Program-made: the position numbers and the translations under genes
The notes under the pieces: model-generated
The model's input: the letters and a program-made list of their open reading frames with translations, nothing else
What the model was told of the DNA's origin: nothing
The model's database searches: none
Shown: positions 17,694 through 28,948 of the stretch, one piece after another
How the letters are laid out: each line of letters opens with the position of its first letter
Numbering within the stretch: position 1 is the first letter of the stretch
Assembly (NCBI RefSeq): GCF_024494565.1
Contig: NZ_JANHDN010000009.1
Span: forward strand, 1 to 62,780
Direction of reading: 5' to 3'
DNA from: Halorubrum rutilum
Lineage (GTDB): Archaea > Halobacteriota > Halobacteria > Halobacteriales > Haloferacaceae
Length of the DNA: 62,780 bases

Positions 17694-17747
17694 TACTGTG
17701 GCGGCAACTACCTACCGTTCGGAGACGAGCAACCGCAACTACTACCA

Positions 17748-18002
17748 ATGCTTGAAGCTACCAACGCACTCGGGAACGCCGTACTGTCCACCGCCGGTGG
17801 AACGCTGACCAACCCTAGCGCCGCAGCCGCCCTCGCGGTCGGGCTCGCGGCCCTCGGCGCGGGATACGCGGAGCGCGGTATCGGTTCGGCCGCCGTCGGC
17901 GCGATGGCCGAAGACGACGATCTGTTCGTCAACGGGCTCATCCTGACGGTGCTTCCCGAGACGATCGTCATCCTCGCACTCGTCGTCGTCTTCATCGTCT
18001 GA
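17748..18002 (+). CDS. atpK: A-type ATP synthase subunit K (c-ring proteolipid)
   Basis: 84 residues forming a two-helix hairpin: AAALAVGLAALGAGYAERGI, then a polar loop AMAEDDDLF, then GLILTVLPETIVILALVVVF. Glu71, in the PET of helix 2, is the ion-carrying carboxylate. The length equals one c-subunit hairpin, so the ring is built from single, not fused, units. The gene lies between subunits I and E as in other haloarchaea. Confidence 0.95.
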   Translation: MLEATNALGNAVLSTAGGTLTNPSAAAALAVGLAALGAGYAERGIGSAAVGAMAEDDDLFVNGLILTVLPETIVILALVVVFIV

Positions 18003-18023
18003 GCGGCATCCCCTTTCCACACA

Positions 18024-18602
18024 ATGAGTTTGGACACTGTCGTTGAGGACGTTCGAGACGAAGCCCGCGCGCGTGCAGAGGAGATCCGCGAAGCGGCGGA
18101 GTCCGAGGCGGACGAGATCGTCGCCGAGGCGGAGGCCGACGCCGAGCGCATCCGCGAGGAGCGGCTCGCCGAGGTCGACCGACAGATCGACCAGGAGCGC
18201 GAGCAGGCGCTCTCGTCGGCCAAACTCGAGGCCAAGCAGGAGCGGCTCGGGGCCCGGCGCGACGTCTTGGAGGACGTCCGCGACGACGTCGAGGCGGCGA
18301 TCGCCGACCTCGACGACGACCGACGGCGCGAGCTGACCGAGACGCTGCTCGACGCGACCCTCGCGGAGTTCGACGACGACGAGGACGTCGCCGTCTACAC
18401 CCGCGCCGAGGACGTCGAGCTGCTCGAGGAGCTCGTCGCCGACCGCAACGCGCAGGTCGACGGCGAGATCGACTGTCTCGGCGGCGTCGTCGCCGAGAGC
18501 GACACCTCTCGCGTTCGCGTGAACAACACGTTCGACTCGGTCCTGGAGTCGGTCTGGGACGACGAGTTGAAGAGCATCTCGGAGCGACTGTTCGACCAAT
18601 GA
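18024..18602 (+). CDS. atpE: A-type ATP synthase subunit E (peripheral stalk)
   Basis: 192 residues. An N-terminal coiled coil (VVEDVRDEARARAEEIREAA) pairs with AtpH. The globular C-terminal domain from about residue 95 binds the top of the catalytic head and includes LLEELVADRNAQVDGEIDCL followed by GGVVAESDTSRVRVNNTFDS, typical of the family. The stop TGA overlaps the ATG of atpC at 18599, indicating translational coupling. Confidence 0.94.
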   Translation: MSLDTVVEDVRDEARARAEEIREAAESEADEIVAEAEADAERIREERLAEVDRQIDQEREQALSSAKLEAKQERLGARRDVLEDVRDDVEAAIADLDDDRRRELTETLLDATLAEFDDDEDVAVYTRAEDVELLEELVADRNAQVDGEIDCLGGVVAESDTSRVRVNNTFDSVLESVWDDELKSISERLFDQ

Positions 18603-19645
18603 GCGCCGCCGGGAGCTCGAACCCAGAGTACGTCGTCGCGCGGGTTCGTGCCCGCCGCGGCAGCCTCTACGGCGACGAGGAGTACCGCAAGCTGACCCGC
18701 ATGACCCCGGCGGAGATCGCTCGGTTCATGGAGGAGTCGAGCTACGGCCGAGAGATCAACGCCCTCGGGAGCCGCCACGGCGGCGTGGACCTCATCGAGT
18801 ACGCGCTGAACCGGAACCTCGCTCAGCAGTTCGAGGGGATCTTGGAGTGGAGCGAGGGGCGGCTGTACGACCAGATCGCCCGCTACCTCCGCAAGTTCGA
18901 CGCGTGGAACGTGAAGACGGTCATCCGCGGCGTCTACACCGACGCGGACCAGTCCGACGTCGAGGTCGACCTGATCCGCGCCGGCGAGTTCGACGACCGG
19001 CGGATCCGCCGCCTGCTGGAGGCGGACTCGATCGACGCCGTCGTCGAGGCGTTGGAGGACACGATCTACGGGCCGCCGCTCCGCGAGGCGTACGCCGAGT
19101 ACGAGGAGACGGACGTGCTGGTCCCCCTCGAAAACGCCGTCGACCGCGCGTTCTACGAGCGGCTCCTCTCCGGGCTCGGCGACGACGAGCCGACCCGGCA
19201 GTACGAGGCGTTCCTCAAGGCGGAGGTCGACTTCCGCAACGCGACGAACGCCCTCCGGCTCGCCCGGTCGGGCGCGGACGTCGACCCCGCGGCGTACTTC
19301 ATCGAGGGCGGCGAGCTGTTCACCCGCGGGTCGCTCGCGCGGCTCGCGCGGAACCTCGACGAGCTCGTGGAGTACATCGCGGACAGCCAGTACGCCGACG
19401 AGCTCGGCCCGGCGCTGCGCGAACTCGAGGAGGCGGACAGCCTCATCGCGTTCGAGCACGCGACCGACCGAGCGCTGCTGGCGTACGGCGACCGGCTCGG
19501 GACGGTCCACCCGGTGTCGATCACCCCGGTCATCTCGTACATCCTCGCGAAGGAGCGCGAGGTGGAGAACATCCGGGCGATCGCCCGCGGGAAGGAGGCC
19601 GGGCTGTCGCCGGACGAGATCGAATCGGAGCTGGTGATAACATGA
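18599..19645 (+). CDS. atpC: A-type ATP synthase subunit C (central stalk to c-ring connector)
   Basis: 348 residues, the V/A-ATPase subunit C/d family, mostly helical. Characteristic stretches are SSNPEYVVARVRARRGSLYG at the N-terminus, LYDQIARYLRKFDAWNVKTV in the middle and PVISYILAKEREVENIRAIA near the end. This protein caps the c-ring and couples rotation to the central stalk. It overlaps atpE by 4 bases and atpF by 4 bases. Confidence 0.95.
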   Translation: MSAAGSSNPEYVVARVRARRGSLYGDEEYRKLTRMTPAEIARFMEESSYGREINALGSRHGGVDLIEYALNRNLAQQFEGILEWSEGRLYDQIARYLRKFDAWNVKTVIRGVYTDADQSDVEVDLIRAGEFDDRRIRRLLEADSIDAVVEALEDTIYGPPLREAYAEYEETDVLVPLENAVDRAFYERLLSGLGDDEPTRQYEAFLKAEVDFRNATNALRLARSGADVDPAAYFIEGGELFTRGSLARLARNLDELVEYIADSQYADELGPALRELEEADSLIAFEHATDRALLAYGDRLGTVHPVSITPVISYILAKEREVENIRAIARGKEAGLSPDEIESELVIT

Positions 19646-19971
19646 GCCAGGAGATCGCCGTCGTCGGCAGCCCCGAGTTCACCACCGGGTTCCGGCTCGC
19701 CGGCGTGCGGAAGTTCGAGAACGTCCCGGACGACGAGAAGGACGAACGCCTCGACGACGCCGTCGAACGGACCCTCGACGACGAGGACACCGGCATTATC
19801 GTGATGCACGACGACGACCTCGACCACCTCTCGCGGGGGACCCGCGAGGCGGTGGAGGGGAGCATCGAGCCCGTGCTCGTCACGCTCGGCGGCGACGGCG
19901 CCGGCAGCGGCGGGCTGCGCGACCAGATCAAACGAGCCATCGGGATCGACCTGATGGAGGAGGACGACTAA
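19642..19971 (+). CDS. atpF: A-type ATP synthase subunit F (central stalk)
   Basis: 109 residues from ATG 19642, which overlaps the atpC stop. It starts [20 protein letters not shown], the typical Rossmann-like strand and loop, then [20 protein letters not shown] and a C-terminal helix [14 protein letters not shown]. It forms the rotor shaft with AtpD inside the A3B3 head. The frame continues upstream inside atpC, but there it is a shadow. Confidence 0.94.
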   Translation: MSQEIAVVGSPEFTTGFRLAGVRKFENVPDDEKDERLDDAVERTLDDEDTGIIVMHDDDLDHLSRGTREAVEGSIEPVLVTLGGDGAGSGGLRDQIKRAIGIDLMEEDD

Positions 19972-19972
19972 C

Positions 19973-21751
19973 ATGAGCAAAGCAGAATCCACGGAGACCA
20001 CCACGGCCGAAAACGGTGTCATCCAGAGCGTGAGCGGTCCGGTCGTGAGCGCCCGCGACCTCGACGCCCGCATGAACGACGTCGTCTACGTCGGCGACGA
20101 AGGCCTCATGGGGGAAGTGATCGAGATCGAAGGCGACATCACGACCATTCAGGTGTACGAGGAGACCTCCGGGGTCGCCCCCGGCGAGCCCGTCGAGAAC
20201 ACGGGCGAGCCGCTGTCGGTCGACCTTGGTCCGGGCATGCTGGACGCCATCTACGACGGCGTCCAGCGTCCCCTGGACGTGCTGGAGGGCAAGATGGGCA
20301 GTCCGTACCTCGACCGCGGGGTCGACGCGCCCGGCATCGACCTCGAAGACGAGTGGGAGTTCGAGCCGACCGTCGAGGTCGGCGACGAGGTCGGCCGCGG
20401 CGACGTGGTCGGCGTCGTCGAGGAGACGGTCACCATCGACCACAAGGTGATGGTGCCGCCGGACGCCCTGGAGGAGGGCGAGACCACCGAGGTCACCGCC
20501 GTCGAGTCGGGCTCGTTCGACGTCACCGAGACGGTGGCCGAGCTCGCCGACGGGACGGACGTCTCGATGCACCAGGAGTGGCCCGTCCGCGAGGCGCGCC
20601 CCTCCGCGAACAAGAAGACCCCCCGGACGCCGCTGGTGTCCGGGCAGCGCATCCTCGACGGCCTGTTCCCCATCGCGAAGGGCGGGACGGCCGCGATCCC
20701 GGGCCCGTTCGGCTCCGGGAAGACGGTCACCCAGCACCAGCTCGCGAAGTACGCCGACGCGGACATCATCGTCTACGTCGGCTGCGGCGAGCGCGGCAAC
20801 GAGATGACCGAGGTCATCGAGGACTTCCCCGAGCTGGAGGACCCGGCCAACGGCAACCCGCTGATGGCCCGCACCTCGCTCATCGCGAACACCTCGAACA
20901 TGCCCGTCGCGGCGCGTGAATCCTGCATCTACACCGGGATCACGATCGCCGAGTACTACCGCGACATGGGGTACGACGTGGCGCTGATGGCCGACTCCAC
21001 CTCGCGGTGGGCGGAGGCGATGCGCGAGATCTCCTCCCGGCTGGAGGAGATGCCCGGCGAGGAGGGGTACCCCGCGTACCTCGCCGCCCGGCTGGCGCAG
21101 TTCTACGAGCGCGCCGGCTACTTCGAGAACGTCAACGGGACGGAAGGGTCCGTCTCGGCGATCGGCGCGGTGTCGCCGCCCGGCGGCGACTTCTCCGAGC
21201 CGGTCACCCAGAACACGCTGCGCATCGTGAAGACGTTCTGGGCGCTCGACGCGGACTTGGCGGAGCGCCGCCACTTCCCGTCGATCAACTGGAACGAGTC
21301 GTACTCGCTGTACAAGGACCAGCTGGACCCATGGTTCGAAGCGGAGGTCGCCGACGACTGGGCCGAGAAGCGCCAGTGGGCGGTCGACGTGCTCGACGAG
21401 GAGACCGAACTGCAGGAGATCGTCCAGCTCGTCGGGAAGGACGCCCTGCCCGACGACCAGCAGCTCACCCTGGAGGTCGCCCGCTACCTGCGCGAGGCGT
21501 ACCTCCAGCAGAACGCGTTCCACCCGGTGGACACCTACTGTCCGCCGGAGAAGACGTACCTCATGCTGACGACGATCGAGACGTTCAGCGACGAGGCGTT
21601 CAGGGCGCTCGACGCCGGCGTCCCCGTCGAGGAGATCGTCGACACCGAGGCCGCCCCCCGGATCAACCGGATCGGCGTCCAGGAGGAGTACGAGGAGTAC
21701 GTCGAGGAGCTCAAGGCGGACATCACCGAGGAACTCCGGAGCCTCTACTGA
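19973..21751 (+). CDS. atpA: A-type ATP synthase catalytic subunit A
   Basis: 592 residues. Features in order are an N-terminal beta-barrel, the archaeal non-homologous bulge (about residues 110-190), and the Walker A GPFGSGKT at 244-251 with the archaeal Phe in place of Ala. Further on are the arginine-containing [20 protein letters not shown] and a helical C-terminal domain. Three copies alternate with AtpB and hydrolyse or make ATP. There is no intein: the P-loop runs straight through, unlike in several archaea whose A subunit carries one. It starts 2 bases after the atpF stop. Confidence 0.97.
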   Translation: MSKAESTETTTAENGVIQSVSGPVVSARDLDARMNDVVYVGDEGLMGEVIEIEGDITTIQVYEETSGVAPGEPVENTGEPLSVDLGPGMLDAIYDGVQRPLDVLEGKMGSPYLDRGVDAPGIDLEDEWEFEPTVEVGDEVGRGDVVGVVEETVTIDHKVMVPPDALEEGETTEVTAVESGSFDVTETVAELADGTDVSMHQEWPVREARPSANKKTPRTPLVSGQRILDGLFPIAKGGTAAIPGPFGSGKTVTQHQLAKYADADIIVYVGCGERGNEMTEVIEDFPELEDPANGNPLMARTSLIANTSNMPVAARESCIYTGITIAEYYRDMGYDVALMADSTSRWAEAMREISSRLEEMPGEEGYPAYLAARLAQFYERAGYFENVNGTEGSVSAIGAVSPPGGDFSEPVTQNTLRIVKTFWALDADLAERRHFPSINWNESYSLYKDQLDPWFEAEVADDWAEKRQWAVDVLDEETELQEIVQLVGKDALPDDQQLTLEVARYLREAYLQQNAFHPVDTYCPPEKTYLMLTTIETFSDEAFRALDAGVPVEEIVDTEAAPRINRIGVQEEYEEYVEELKADITEELRSLY

Positions 21752-21753
21752 CC

Positions 21754-23175
21754 ATGAAAGAGTATCAGACCATCACCGAGATCAGCGGCCCCCTCGTGTA
21801 CGCCGAGGTCGACGAGGCGATCGGCTACGACGAGATCGTCGAGATCGAGACGGCACAGGGGGAGACGCTGCGCGGACAGGTGCTCGAATCCTCGGAGGGC
21901 GTCGTCGCCATCCAAGTGTTCGAGGGCACGAGCGGTATCGACCAGAACGCGTCCGTCCGCTTCCTGGGCGAGACGATGAAGATGCCCGTCACCGAGGACC
22001 TCCTCGGGCGGGTGCTCGACGGCTCCGGCCGCCCGATCGACGACGGCCCGGAGATCGTCCCCGAGGAGCGCCAGGACATCGTCGGCGCGGCGATCAACCC
22101 GTACTCCCGGGAGTACCCCGAGGAGTTCATCGAGACGGGCGTCTCCGCGATCGACGGGATGAACACCCTGGTCCGCGGCCAGAAGCTCCCGATCTTCTCC
22201 AGCTCCGGCCAGCCGCACAGCGAGCTGGCGATGCAGATCGCCCGACAGGCGAGCGTGCCGGAAGAGGAGGAGGGCGACGACGAGGAGAGCTCCGAGTTCG
22301 CCGTCATCTTCGGCGCGATGGGGATCACCCAGGAGGAGGCCAACGAGTTCATGGAGGACTTCGAGCGCACCGGCGCCTTGGAGCGCTCGGTCGTCTTCAT
22401 GAACCTCGCGGACGACCCCGCCGTCGAGCGGACGGTCACGCCGCGGATGGTGCTCACCACGGCCGAGTACCTCGCCTTCGAGAAGGATTACCACGTCCTC
22501 GTCATCCTGACGGACATGACCAACTACTGCGAGGCGCTCCGCGAGATCGGGGCGGCCCGCGAGGAGGTCCCGGGTCGCCGGGGCTACCCCGGGTACATGT
22601 ACACCGACCTGGCGCAGCTGTACGAGCGCGCCGGGCGGATCCAGGGCCGCGAGGGGTCGGTGACGCAGATCCCGATCCTCACGATGCCGGGCGACGACGA
22701 CACCCACCCGATCCCGGACCTGACCGGGTACATCACGGAGGGGCAGATCTACGTCGACCCCGACCTCAACAGCCAGGGCCTGCAGCCCCCGATCAACGTC
22801 CTCCCCAGCCTGTCGCGGCTGATGGACGACGGGATCGGCGAGGGGCTCACCCGCGCCGACCACGCCGACGTGAAAGACCAGATGTTCGCGGCGTACGCGG
22901 AGGGCGAGGACCTGCGCGACCTCGTGAACATCGTCGGCCGCGAGGCGCTCTCCGAGCTGGACAACAAGTACCTCGACTTCGCGGACGCCTTCGAGTCGGA
23001 GTTCGTCGACCAGGGCTTCGACACGAACCGCGACATCGAGGAGACGCTCTCGATCGGCTGGGACCTGCTCTCGATGCTCCCGAAGGACGCCCTCAACCGG
23101 ATCGACGAGGAGTTCATCGAGGAGCACTACCGCGAGGAGGACTCCGAGCGCAAGGTCGTCGAAGCGGCCGACTGA
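21754..23175 (+). CDS. atpB: A-type ATP synthase non-catalytic subunit B
   Basis: 473 residues from ATG 21754 ([20 protein letters not shown]), 2 bases after the atpA stop. The family shares the A-subunit fold but lacks a functional P-loop; here the region reads [20 protein letters not shown]. The conserved [20 protein letters not shown] and [20 protein letters not shown] follow. An acidic insertion, [14 protein letters not shown], sits near residue 170, a haloarchaeal trait. It alternates with AtpA in the head. Confidence 0.97.
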   Translation: MKEYQTITEISGPLVYAEVDEAIGYDEIVEIETAQGETLRGQVLESSEGVVAIQVFEGTSGIDQNASVRFLGETMKMPVTEDLLGRVLDGSGRPIDDGPEIVPEERQDIVGAAINPYSREYPEEFIETGVSAIDGMNTLVRGQKLPIFSSSGQPHSELAMQIARQASVPEEEEGDDEESSEFAVIFGAMGITQEEANEFMEDFERTGALERSVVFMNLADDPAVERTVTPRMVLTTAEYLAFEKDYHVLVILTDMTNYCEALREIGAAREEVPGRRGYPGYMYTDLAQLYERAGRIQGREGSVTQIPILTMPGDDDTHPIPDLTGYITEGQIYVDPDLNSQGLQPPINVLPSLSRLMDDGIGEGLTRADHADVKDQMFAAYAEGEDLRDLVNIVGREALSELDNKYLDFADAFESEFVDQGFDTNRDIEETLSIGWDLLSMLPKDALNRIDEEFIEEHYREEDSERKVVEAAD

Positions 23176-23304
23176 CGCGGCGTTTCTCCACTTTTCGCTC
23201 CCCGGCTAGCGGCCCGCGTCGACGTCGGCGGGAGCCGACCGCGCGCGGGCACGCGGCGACTGAAAAGAATTAACCGCCTCGGAGCGGAACGATTCCCCAA
23301 TACG

Positions 23305-24009
23305 ATGGCCAAGGACGTCAAACCGACGCGGAAGAACCTGATGGCGATCGAGGACCGCATCGAGCTCTCCGAGCGCGGTCACGACACGCTCGAACAGAAG
23401 CGTGACGGGCTCATCATGGAGTTCATGGACATCCTCGATCAGGCGCAGGACGTCCGGTCGGAGGTCTCGGAGAACTACGAGACGGCCCAGCGCAAGATCG
23501 ACATGGCCCGGGCGATGGAGGGCGACGTCGCCGTCCGCGGCGCGGCCGCGGCGCTGAAAGAGCACCCCGAGATCACGACCCAGTCGAAGAACATCATGGG
23601 CGTCGTGGTCCCGCAGATCGAGTCCTCGAAGGTGAAGAAGAGCCTCGACGAGCGCGGCTACGGGCTGCTCGGCTCCTCCGCCCGCATCGACGAGGCGGCC
23701 GACGGCTACGAGGAGCTGTTGGAGAAGATCATCCTCGCGGCCGAGGTCGAGACGGCGATGAAGAAGATGCTCACGGAGATCGAGACGACCAAGCGCCGCG
23801 TGAACGCCCTGGAGTTCACGCTCCTCCCGAACCTCTACGAGAACCAGGAGTACATCGAACAGAAGCTGGAGGAGCAGGAGCGCGAGGAGATCTTCCGCAT
23901 GAAGAAGATCAAGGCGAAGAAGGAGGAAGAGGAGAAAGAGGAGGAGGAAGAGGCGGCCGCCGCCGAGGCCGCCGCGGCCGAGACCGAGGAGCCGGAGCCC
24001 GCGGACTGA
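23305..24009 (+). CDS. atpD: A-type ATP synthase subunit D (central rotor)
   Basis: 234 residues. It begins [20 protein letters not shown] and forms a long antiparallel coiled coil (residues about 10-75 and 130-205), with [20 protein letters not shown] as the conserved C-terminal helix. The last 30 residues are a low-complexity Glu/Ala tail. It forms the rotor axle with AtpF. It follows atpB after 129 bases, and TTAACCGCC near 23269-23277 does not make a clear promoter, so read-through is likely. Confidence 0.95.
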   Translation: MAKDVKPTRKNLMAIEDRIELSERGHDTLEQKRDGLIMEFMDILDQAQDVRSEVSENYETAQRKIDMARAMEGDVAVRGAAAALKEHPEITTQSKNIMGVVVPQIESSKVKKSLDERGYGLLGSSARIDEAADGYEELLEKIILAAEVETAMKKMLTEIETTKRRVNALEFTLLPNLYENQEYIEQKLEEQEREEIFRMKKIKAKKEEEEKEEEEEAAAAEAAAAETEEPEPAD

Positions 24010-24075
24010 CGGCTCTCCTCGGACCGCGCCGTTCCGCGCTCGCCCACCGACCCCGCGTCTCATCCATCGCTTCTC

Positions 24076-24501
24076 ATGTCCTGTCCCCGCTGTGGCGCCG
24101 ACCTCGTCGCCTTCGCCGTGCCGCCCGCGCTCCGCGAGCGCGCGCCGGCCGCGACGGCGGCGATCTGCACCCGCTGTCTGCGGACGTTCGCGGCCGACGG
24201 GAGCGGCGAGGCGGTCGCCGCCGACGTCGACGCGGACGCCCCCGATCCCGACGCTTCGCCCGCCGACCTCGACTTCTCCGCCGTCGACCCCGCGTTCCCC
24301 GACGGCGAGGCGGGCGCGGCGCTCGCGCTGCTCTGCGGCGAGCTGGAGTCGTTCGCGCTCAACCGCGCCTCGATCGAGGCGCTCGCCGAGCACGCGGAGC
24401 GGTCGGGGGCCGACGTCTTCGCGTTCCTGGAGCGGCTCGACGCCCCGGACGCCGCGTTCGACCTCGACCGGCGGCGGGCGGCGCTGCTCGACGCGCTGTG
24501 A
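24076..24501 (+). CDS. Zinc-ribbon hypothetical protein, probably DUF6276
   Basis: 141 residues. The N-terminal zinc ribbon has CPRCG at 3-7 and CTRCL near 33-37, the latter within AAICTRCLRTFAADG. An acidic Asp/Ala/Pro linker (45-75) precedes a helical C-terminal domain (ALALLCGELESFALNRASIE and VFAFLERLDAPDAAFDLDRR). It is commonly seen next to haloarchaeal core genes as DUF6276; no function is known. It begins 66 bases after atpD in the same direction. Confidence 0.7.
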   Translation: MSCPRCGADLVAFAVPPALRERAPAATAAICTRCLRTFAADGSGEAVAADVDADAPDPDASPADLDFSAVDPAFPDGEAGAALALLCGELESFALNRASIEALAEHAERSGADVFAFLERLDAPDAAFDLDRRRAALLDAL

Positions 24502-24522
24502 GCGCCCGTCGGCGGGAGCGCC

Positions 24523-24885
24523 TCAGGAGTCGTCGAGGTCGACGCCCGGCGGGTCGTCCCACTCGTCCTCCTCGTCCGTCTCGTCGTCCGCCTCGGTGCC
24601 GGCCGGGCCGAGCGACCGCTCGCCGCGCCGCCGCTCGTGGACGGCGAGGCCGGCCTTGCGCGCGTCGCTCCCGCCGGCGTAGGGGTCCTCGGAGGGGTCG
24701 TACGATTGCTCCTCGCGCTCGAAGAGGTACGCGAAGAGGCCGAACAGCGGGACGGCGAAGGCGATGAGCGCCCACTTCCGTCGGTCCATCCCGCGTTTCG
24801 GCGCGTCGACGTAGACGTACGCCGCGAAGCCGACGAGCCACGCGAGCGGGACGCCGACGAGGATGGCGACGACGAGCGGTTGCAT
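24523..24885 (-). CDS. Two-helix membrane protein with acidic tail
   Basis: 120 residues from ATG 24885. Two hydrophobic helices are visible, QPLVVAILVGVPLAWLVGFA with its extension, and WALIAFAVPLFGLFAYLFE. Between them is a short basic loop (VDAPKRGMDRRK), which puts the loop and probably both termini on defined sides of the membrane. The C-terminal 60 residues are acidic. The spacing resembles PLDc_N-type membrane domains. Upstream in-frame sequence is Arg/Pro-rich and was not included. Confidence 0.7.
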   Translation of the reverse strand: MQPLVVAILVGVPLAWLVGFAAYVYVDAPKRGMDRRKWALIAFAVPLFGLFAYLFEREEQSYDPSEDPYAGGSDARKAGLAVHERRRGERSLGPAGTEADDETDEEDEWDDPPGVDLDDS

Positions 24886-25063
24886 ACCCCCGCTTCGGGC
24901 TCGTCGTCTTAAGTGCACGGGTGGGGTTCGGGTGAGGCGCGGTCGCGCGGCGGTCGCGGGGGCGTCGGTCTGGCGCCCGCGTCCGCGCTCGCGAGGCCGG
25001 CGCTCGGAGGCCGGCGCTCCGCCCGGCCGAAGGACACTATCCGGTGGAGCCCGTACCGATCCC

Positions 25064-26449
25064 ATGCAGCTGTTCTGGCACCGACGCGACCCGCGGACCA
25101 GGGACAACGCCGGGCTCGCGGCCGCCGCGCGGGCGGGGACCGTCGTCCCCGTCTTCGCCTACGACGCCGACCTGTTCGAGACGGTGGGGGCGCGCCAGCG
25201 GGCGTTCCTCCTCCGCCACGTGAAGCGGCTGGAGGCGCGCTACCGCGAGCTCGGGAGCGACCTCGTCGTCCGCGCGGGCGACCCCGCGGAGGTCCTCGTC
25301 GAGGTCGCCGACGAGCACGACGCCGAGACGGTCTTCTACAACGAGTACTACCGGCCGGCCCGACGCAACCGGCAGCGCGCGGTCGAGGACGCGCTCGCGG
25401 GCGCCGGGGTGGGGACGGACGCGCGCACCGACGCCGTGCTCGTCGACCCCGGCCGGCTGGAGGAGCGCTACGCGAACCACAGCCGGTTCCACGACGACTG
25501 GGGGACCGTCCCCAAGTCCGGGCCGTATCCGGAGCCCGACCCCGAGTCGCTCGCGGCCGTGCGCGACGGGAAGACGGTCCCCGAACCGGACGCCGACATC
25601 GACCTCCCCGCGGCGGGGTACGAGGCCGCCCGCGAGCGGTTCGACGACTTCCTCGACTACGGGATCGCCTCGTACAACGACACCCGCGACGACCTGCGGC
25701 GCGCCGTCGAGGCGCCGACGCGCGCGGTCTCGCGCATGTCGCCGTACCTCGCGACCGGCGCGATCGGGATCCGAGAGGTGTGGGCCGGCGCGAGCGACGT
25801 CTACGAGGCCGTGACCGGCGGCGAGCGCCGGAACGTCGACAAGTACCGCTACGAGCTGTCGTGGCGCGAGCAGATGTACCACCTGCTCTACTACAACCCC
25901 GACCTGGCGGTGTCGAACTACAAGTCGTTCCCGAACGCGATCGCGTGGCGCGACGACGACGCCGACTTCGAGGCGTGGGCGCGCGGCGAGACCGGGTACC
26001 CGCTCGTGGACGCCGGGATGCGCCAGCTGAACGCGGAGGGGTACATCCACAACCGCCCGCGGCAGGTCGTCGCGAGCTTCCTCACCAAGCACCTCCTGAT
26101 CGACTGGCGGCGCGGGGCGCGCTACTTCACGAAGCAGCTGATCGACCACGACTACGCGTCGAACCACGGCGCGTGGCAGTGGACCGCCTCCACCGGCACC
26201 GATTCGGTCGACGTGCGCATCTTCGACCCGGTGAGCCAGATGAGCAAGTACGACGACGGCGCCCACTTCGTCAAGGAGTACGTCCCGGAGCTCCGGGACG
26301 TGCCCGCCGGGAAGGTCGTCGACTGGCCCACCCTCTCGCGGCGCGAGCGCGAGGAGCTCGCGCCCGACTACCCCCACCCGATCGTCGACCGGAACGAGGG
26401 GTACGAGCGCGCCCAGCGCGTCTTCGAGGAGGCGCTCGGGAAGCGGTGA
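25064..26449 (+). CDS. phr2: Cryptochrome/photolyase-family DNA photolyase
   Basis: 461 residues from ATG 25064 (MQLFWHRRDPRTRDNAGLAA). The N-terminal alpha/beta photolyase domain spans residues 1-130. The FAD-binding helical domain is recognised by TRAVSRMSPYLATGAIGIRE, NVDKYRYELSWREQMYHLLY, GYPLVDAGMRQLNAEGYIHN and YASNHGAWQWTASTGTDSVD. These are class I CPD photolyase signatures, and the enzyme repairs UV pyrimidine dimers with blue light. Haloarchaea in sunlit brines usually carry it as phr2. Element copy 2 begins 31 bases after the stop, on the same strand. Confidence 0.93.
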   Translation: MQLFWHRRDPRTRDNAGLAAAARAGTVVPVFAYDADLFETVGARQRAFLLRHVKRLEARYRELGSDLVVRAGDPAEVLVEVADEHDAETVFYNEYYRPARRNRQRAVEDALAGAGVGTDARTDAVLVDPGRLEERYANHSRFHDDWGTVPKSGPYPEPDPESLAAVRDGKTVPEPDADIDLPAAGYEAARERFDDFLDYGIASYNDTRDDLRRAVEAPTRAVSRMSPYLATGAIGIREVWAGASDVYEAVTGGERRNVDKYRYELSWREQMYHLLYYNPDLAVSNYKSFPNAIAWRDDDADFEAWARGETGYPLVDAGMRQLNAEGYIHNRPRQVVASFLTKHLLIDWRRGARYFTKQLIDHDYASNHGAWQWTASTGTDSVDVRIFDPVSQMSKYDDGAHFVKEYVPELRDVPAGKVVDWPTLSRREREELAPDYPHPIVDRNEGYERAQRVFEEALGKR

Positions 26450-26480
26450 GAGGCGACTATACATACACACAAGAGCAGTC

Positions 26481-26957
26481 GGCGCGCGCCTCCGAGTGGT
26501 CGCCGAAGGCGGCCGCGAGTAGAGAGAGACCTTCGGTCTCTCTGACAGCCGGCGGCTCCGCCGCCGGCGAGAGCGCGTGCGAGGGAGTCGGCCGTCCGGA
26601 GCGAAGCGGAGAGCGGCCGACGAGGCTGGGGAGGCGTGAGGTGCTGTGCGCTGCGGTGCGGGGCGGGACTCAAAGGGGCAGCCGCGAGGACGAAGCACGG
26701 CGACGGTAGCACCGCAGCGAGCAACGCGAGCGAGGAGCGCACCGAGCCGCGCGAGTCCTCGCGGCTGGGGCTTTGGAGGTGTTCTCTACGTCACCGACAG
26801 CAACGACTTATAAGCGAGCGGCTGGGGCTTTGGAGGTGTTCTCTACGTCACCGACAGCAACGACTTATAAGCGAGCGGCTGGGGCTTTGGAGGTGTTCTC
26901 TACGTCACCGACAGCAACGGCTTGTAAGCGAGCGGCTGGGGGTTCGGAGGTGCTCGC
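26481..26957 (+). repeat. Dispersed structured element, copy 2, with 57-bp tandem tail
   Basis: The body (26481-26763) opens with GGCGCGCGCCTCCGAGTGG. It holds two extra hairpins not present in the other copies: AGAGAGACC-TTC-GGTCTCTCT and GCCGGCGGC-TCC-GCCGCCGGC. Then come the 8-bp stem 26587-26594 with 26614-26621, the conserved GAGGCTGGGGAGGCGTGAGG, the segment ending ACTCAAAGGGG, and the stem 26684-26691 with 26755-26762. The tail has units starting at 26764, 26821, 26878 and 26935, exactly 57 bases apart; the first three are nearly identical and the fourth is degraded. Plus orientation, following phr2. Confidence 0.85.
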
Positions 26958-27043
26958 AGTCGACTCACGATCAGTCCTGGCTAATTATAAACACACAACC
27001 GACACGTCCGAGCGTTCATCACCGTCCCCTCGCCCGATCCGAC

Positions 27044-27053
27044 GGTTTAAAAC
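27044..27053 (+). promoter_or_regulatory. TATA-like box of cysS
   Basis: GGTTTAAAAC precedes ATG 27078 by about 29 bases. The 120 bases between the element tail and cysS hold nothing else that I recognise. Confidence 0.55.
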
Positions 27054-27077
27054 GCTCACCGTAGCAACGACCCGCTA

Positions 27078-28577
<1,500 letters not shown>

Positions 28578-28625
28578 GGCGGGGCTGTCTTCTTTCGAGC
28601 CCGTGAGTACCGCACAGGGGACAGT

Positions 28626-28931
28626 TTCGAAACTCCGGCCGCTCGGCTGTCGGTTCTTGATACCGGAGCCACGGTGAACACCTCCAAAGCCCCAGCCGCG
28701 AGGCCACCGTACGCTCGTTGCGCTCCTCGCTCGCTCCGCTCGCTGCGGTGCTTCCGTCGCCTACGGTGGCCTCGCGGCTGCCCCTTTGAGTCCCCACCCC
28801 GCCCAGCACGGCACCGCAGCCTCACGCCTCCCCAGCCTCGTCGGTCGTCCTCCGCGTTGCTCCGGACGACCGACTCCCTCGCACGCGCTGTTCGCGCCCT
28901 CCGGGCGCTCACAGGCGCGCGCCACCGCACC
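28626..28931 (-). repeat. Dispersed structured element, copy 3
   Basis: On the minus strand it starts 17 bases after the pheA stop with GGTGCGGTGGCGCGCGCC. A hairpin with GCGCCC-GGA-GGGCGC follows, then the 11-bp stem 28864-28874 with 28840-28850, then GAGGCTGGGGAGGCGTGAGG. A G-rich stretch (28781-28804) leads to the 14-bp stem 28762-28775 with 28698-28711. The tail keeps the 57-base phase: GGCTGGGGCTTTGGAGG anchors at 28683, and a decayed copy (GGCCGGAGTTTCGA) sits at the phase-equivalent position 28626. The remaining bases of the cysS-pheA gap hold no gene. Confidence 0.82.
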
Positions 28932-28948
28932 AGACGGAGAAAGACTCC

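Noticed and set aside
26764..26957. 57-bp direct repeats as a CRISPR array
   Set aside because: Units are contiguous, without unique spacers of constant length between identical repeats, and they decay with distance. No cas gene is present. They are part of the dispersed element tail.
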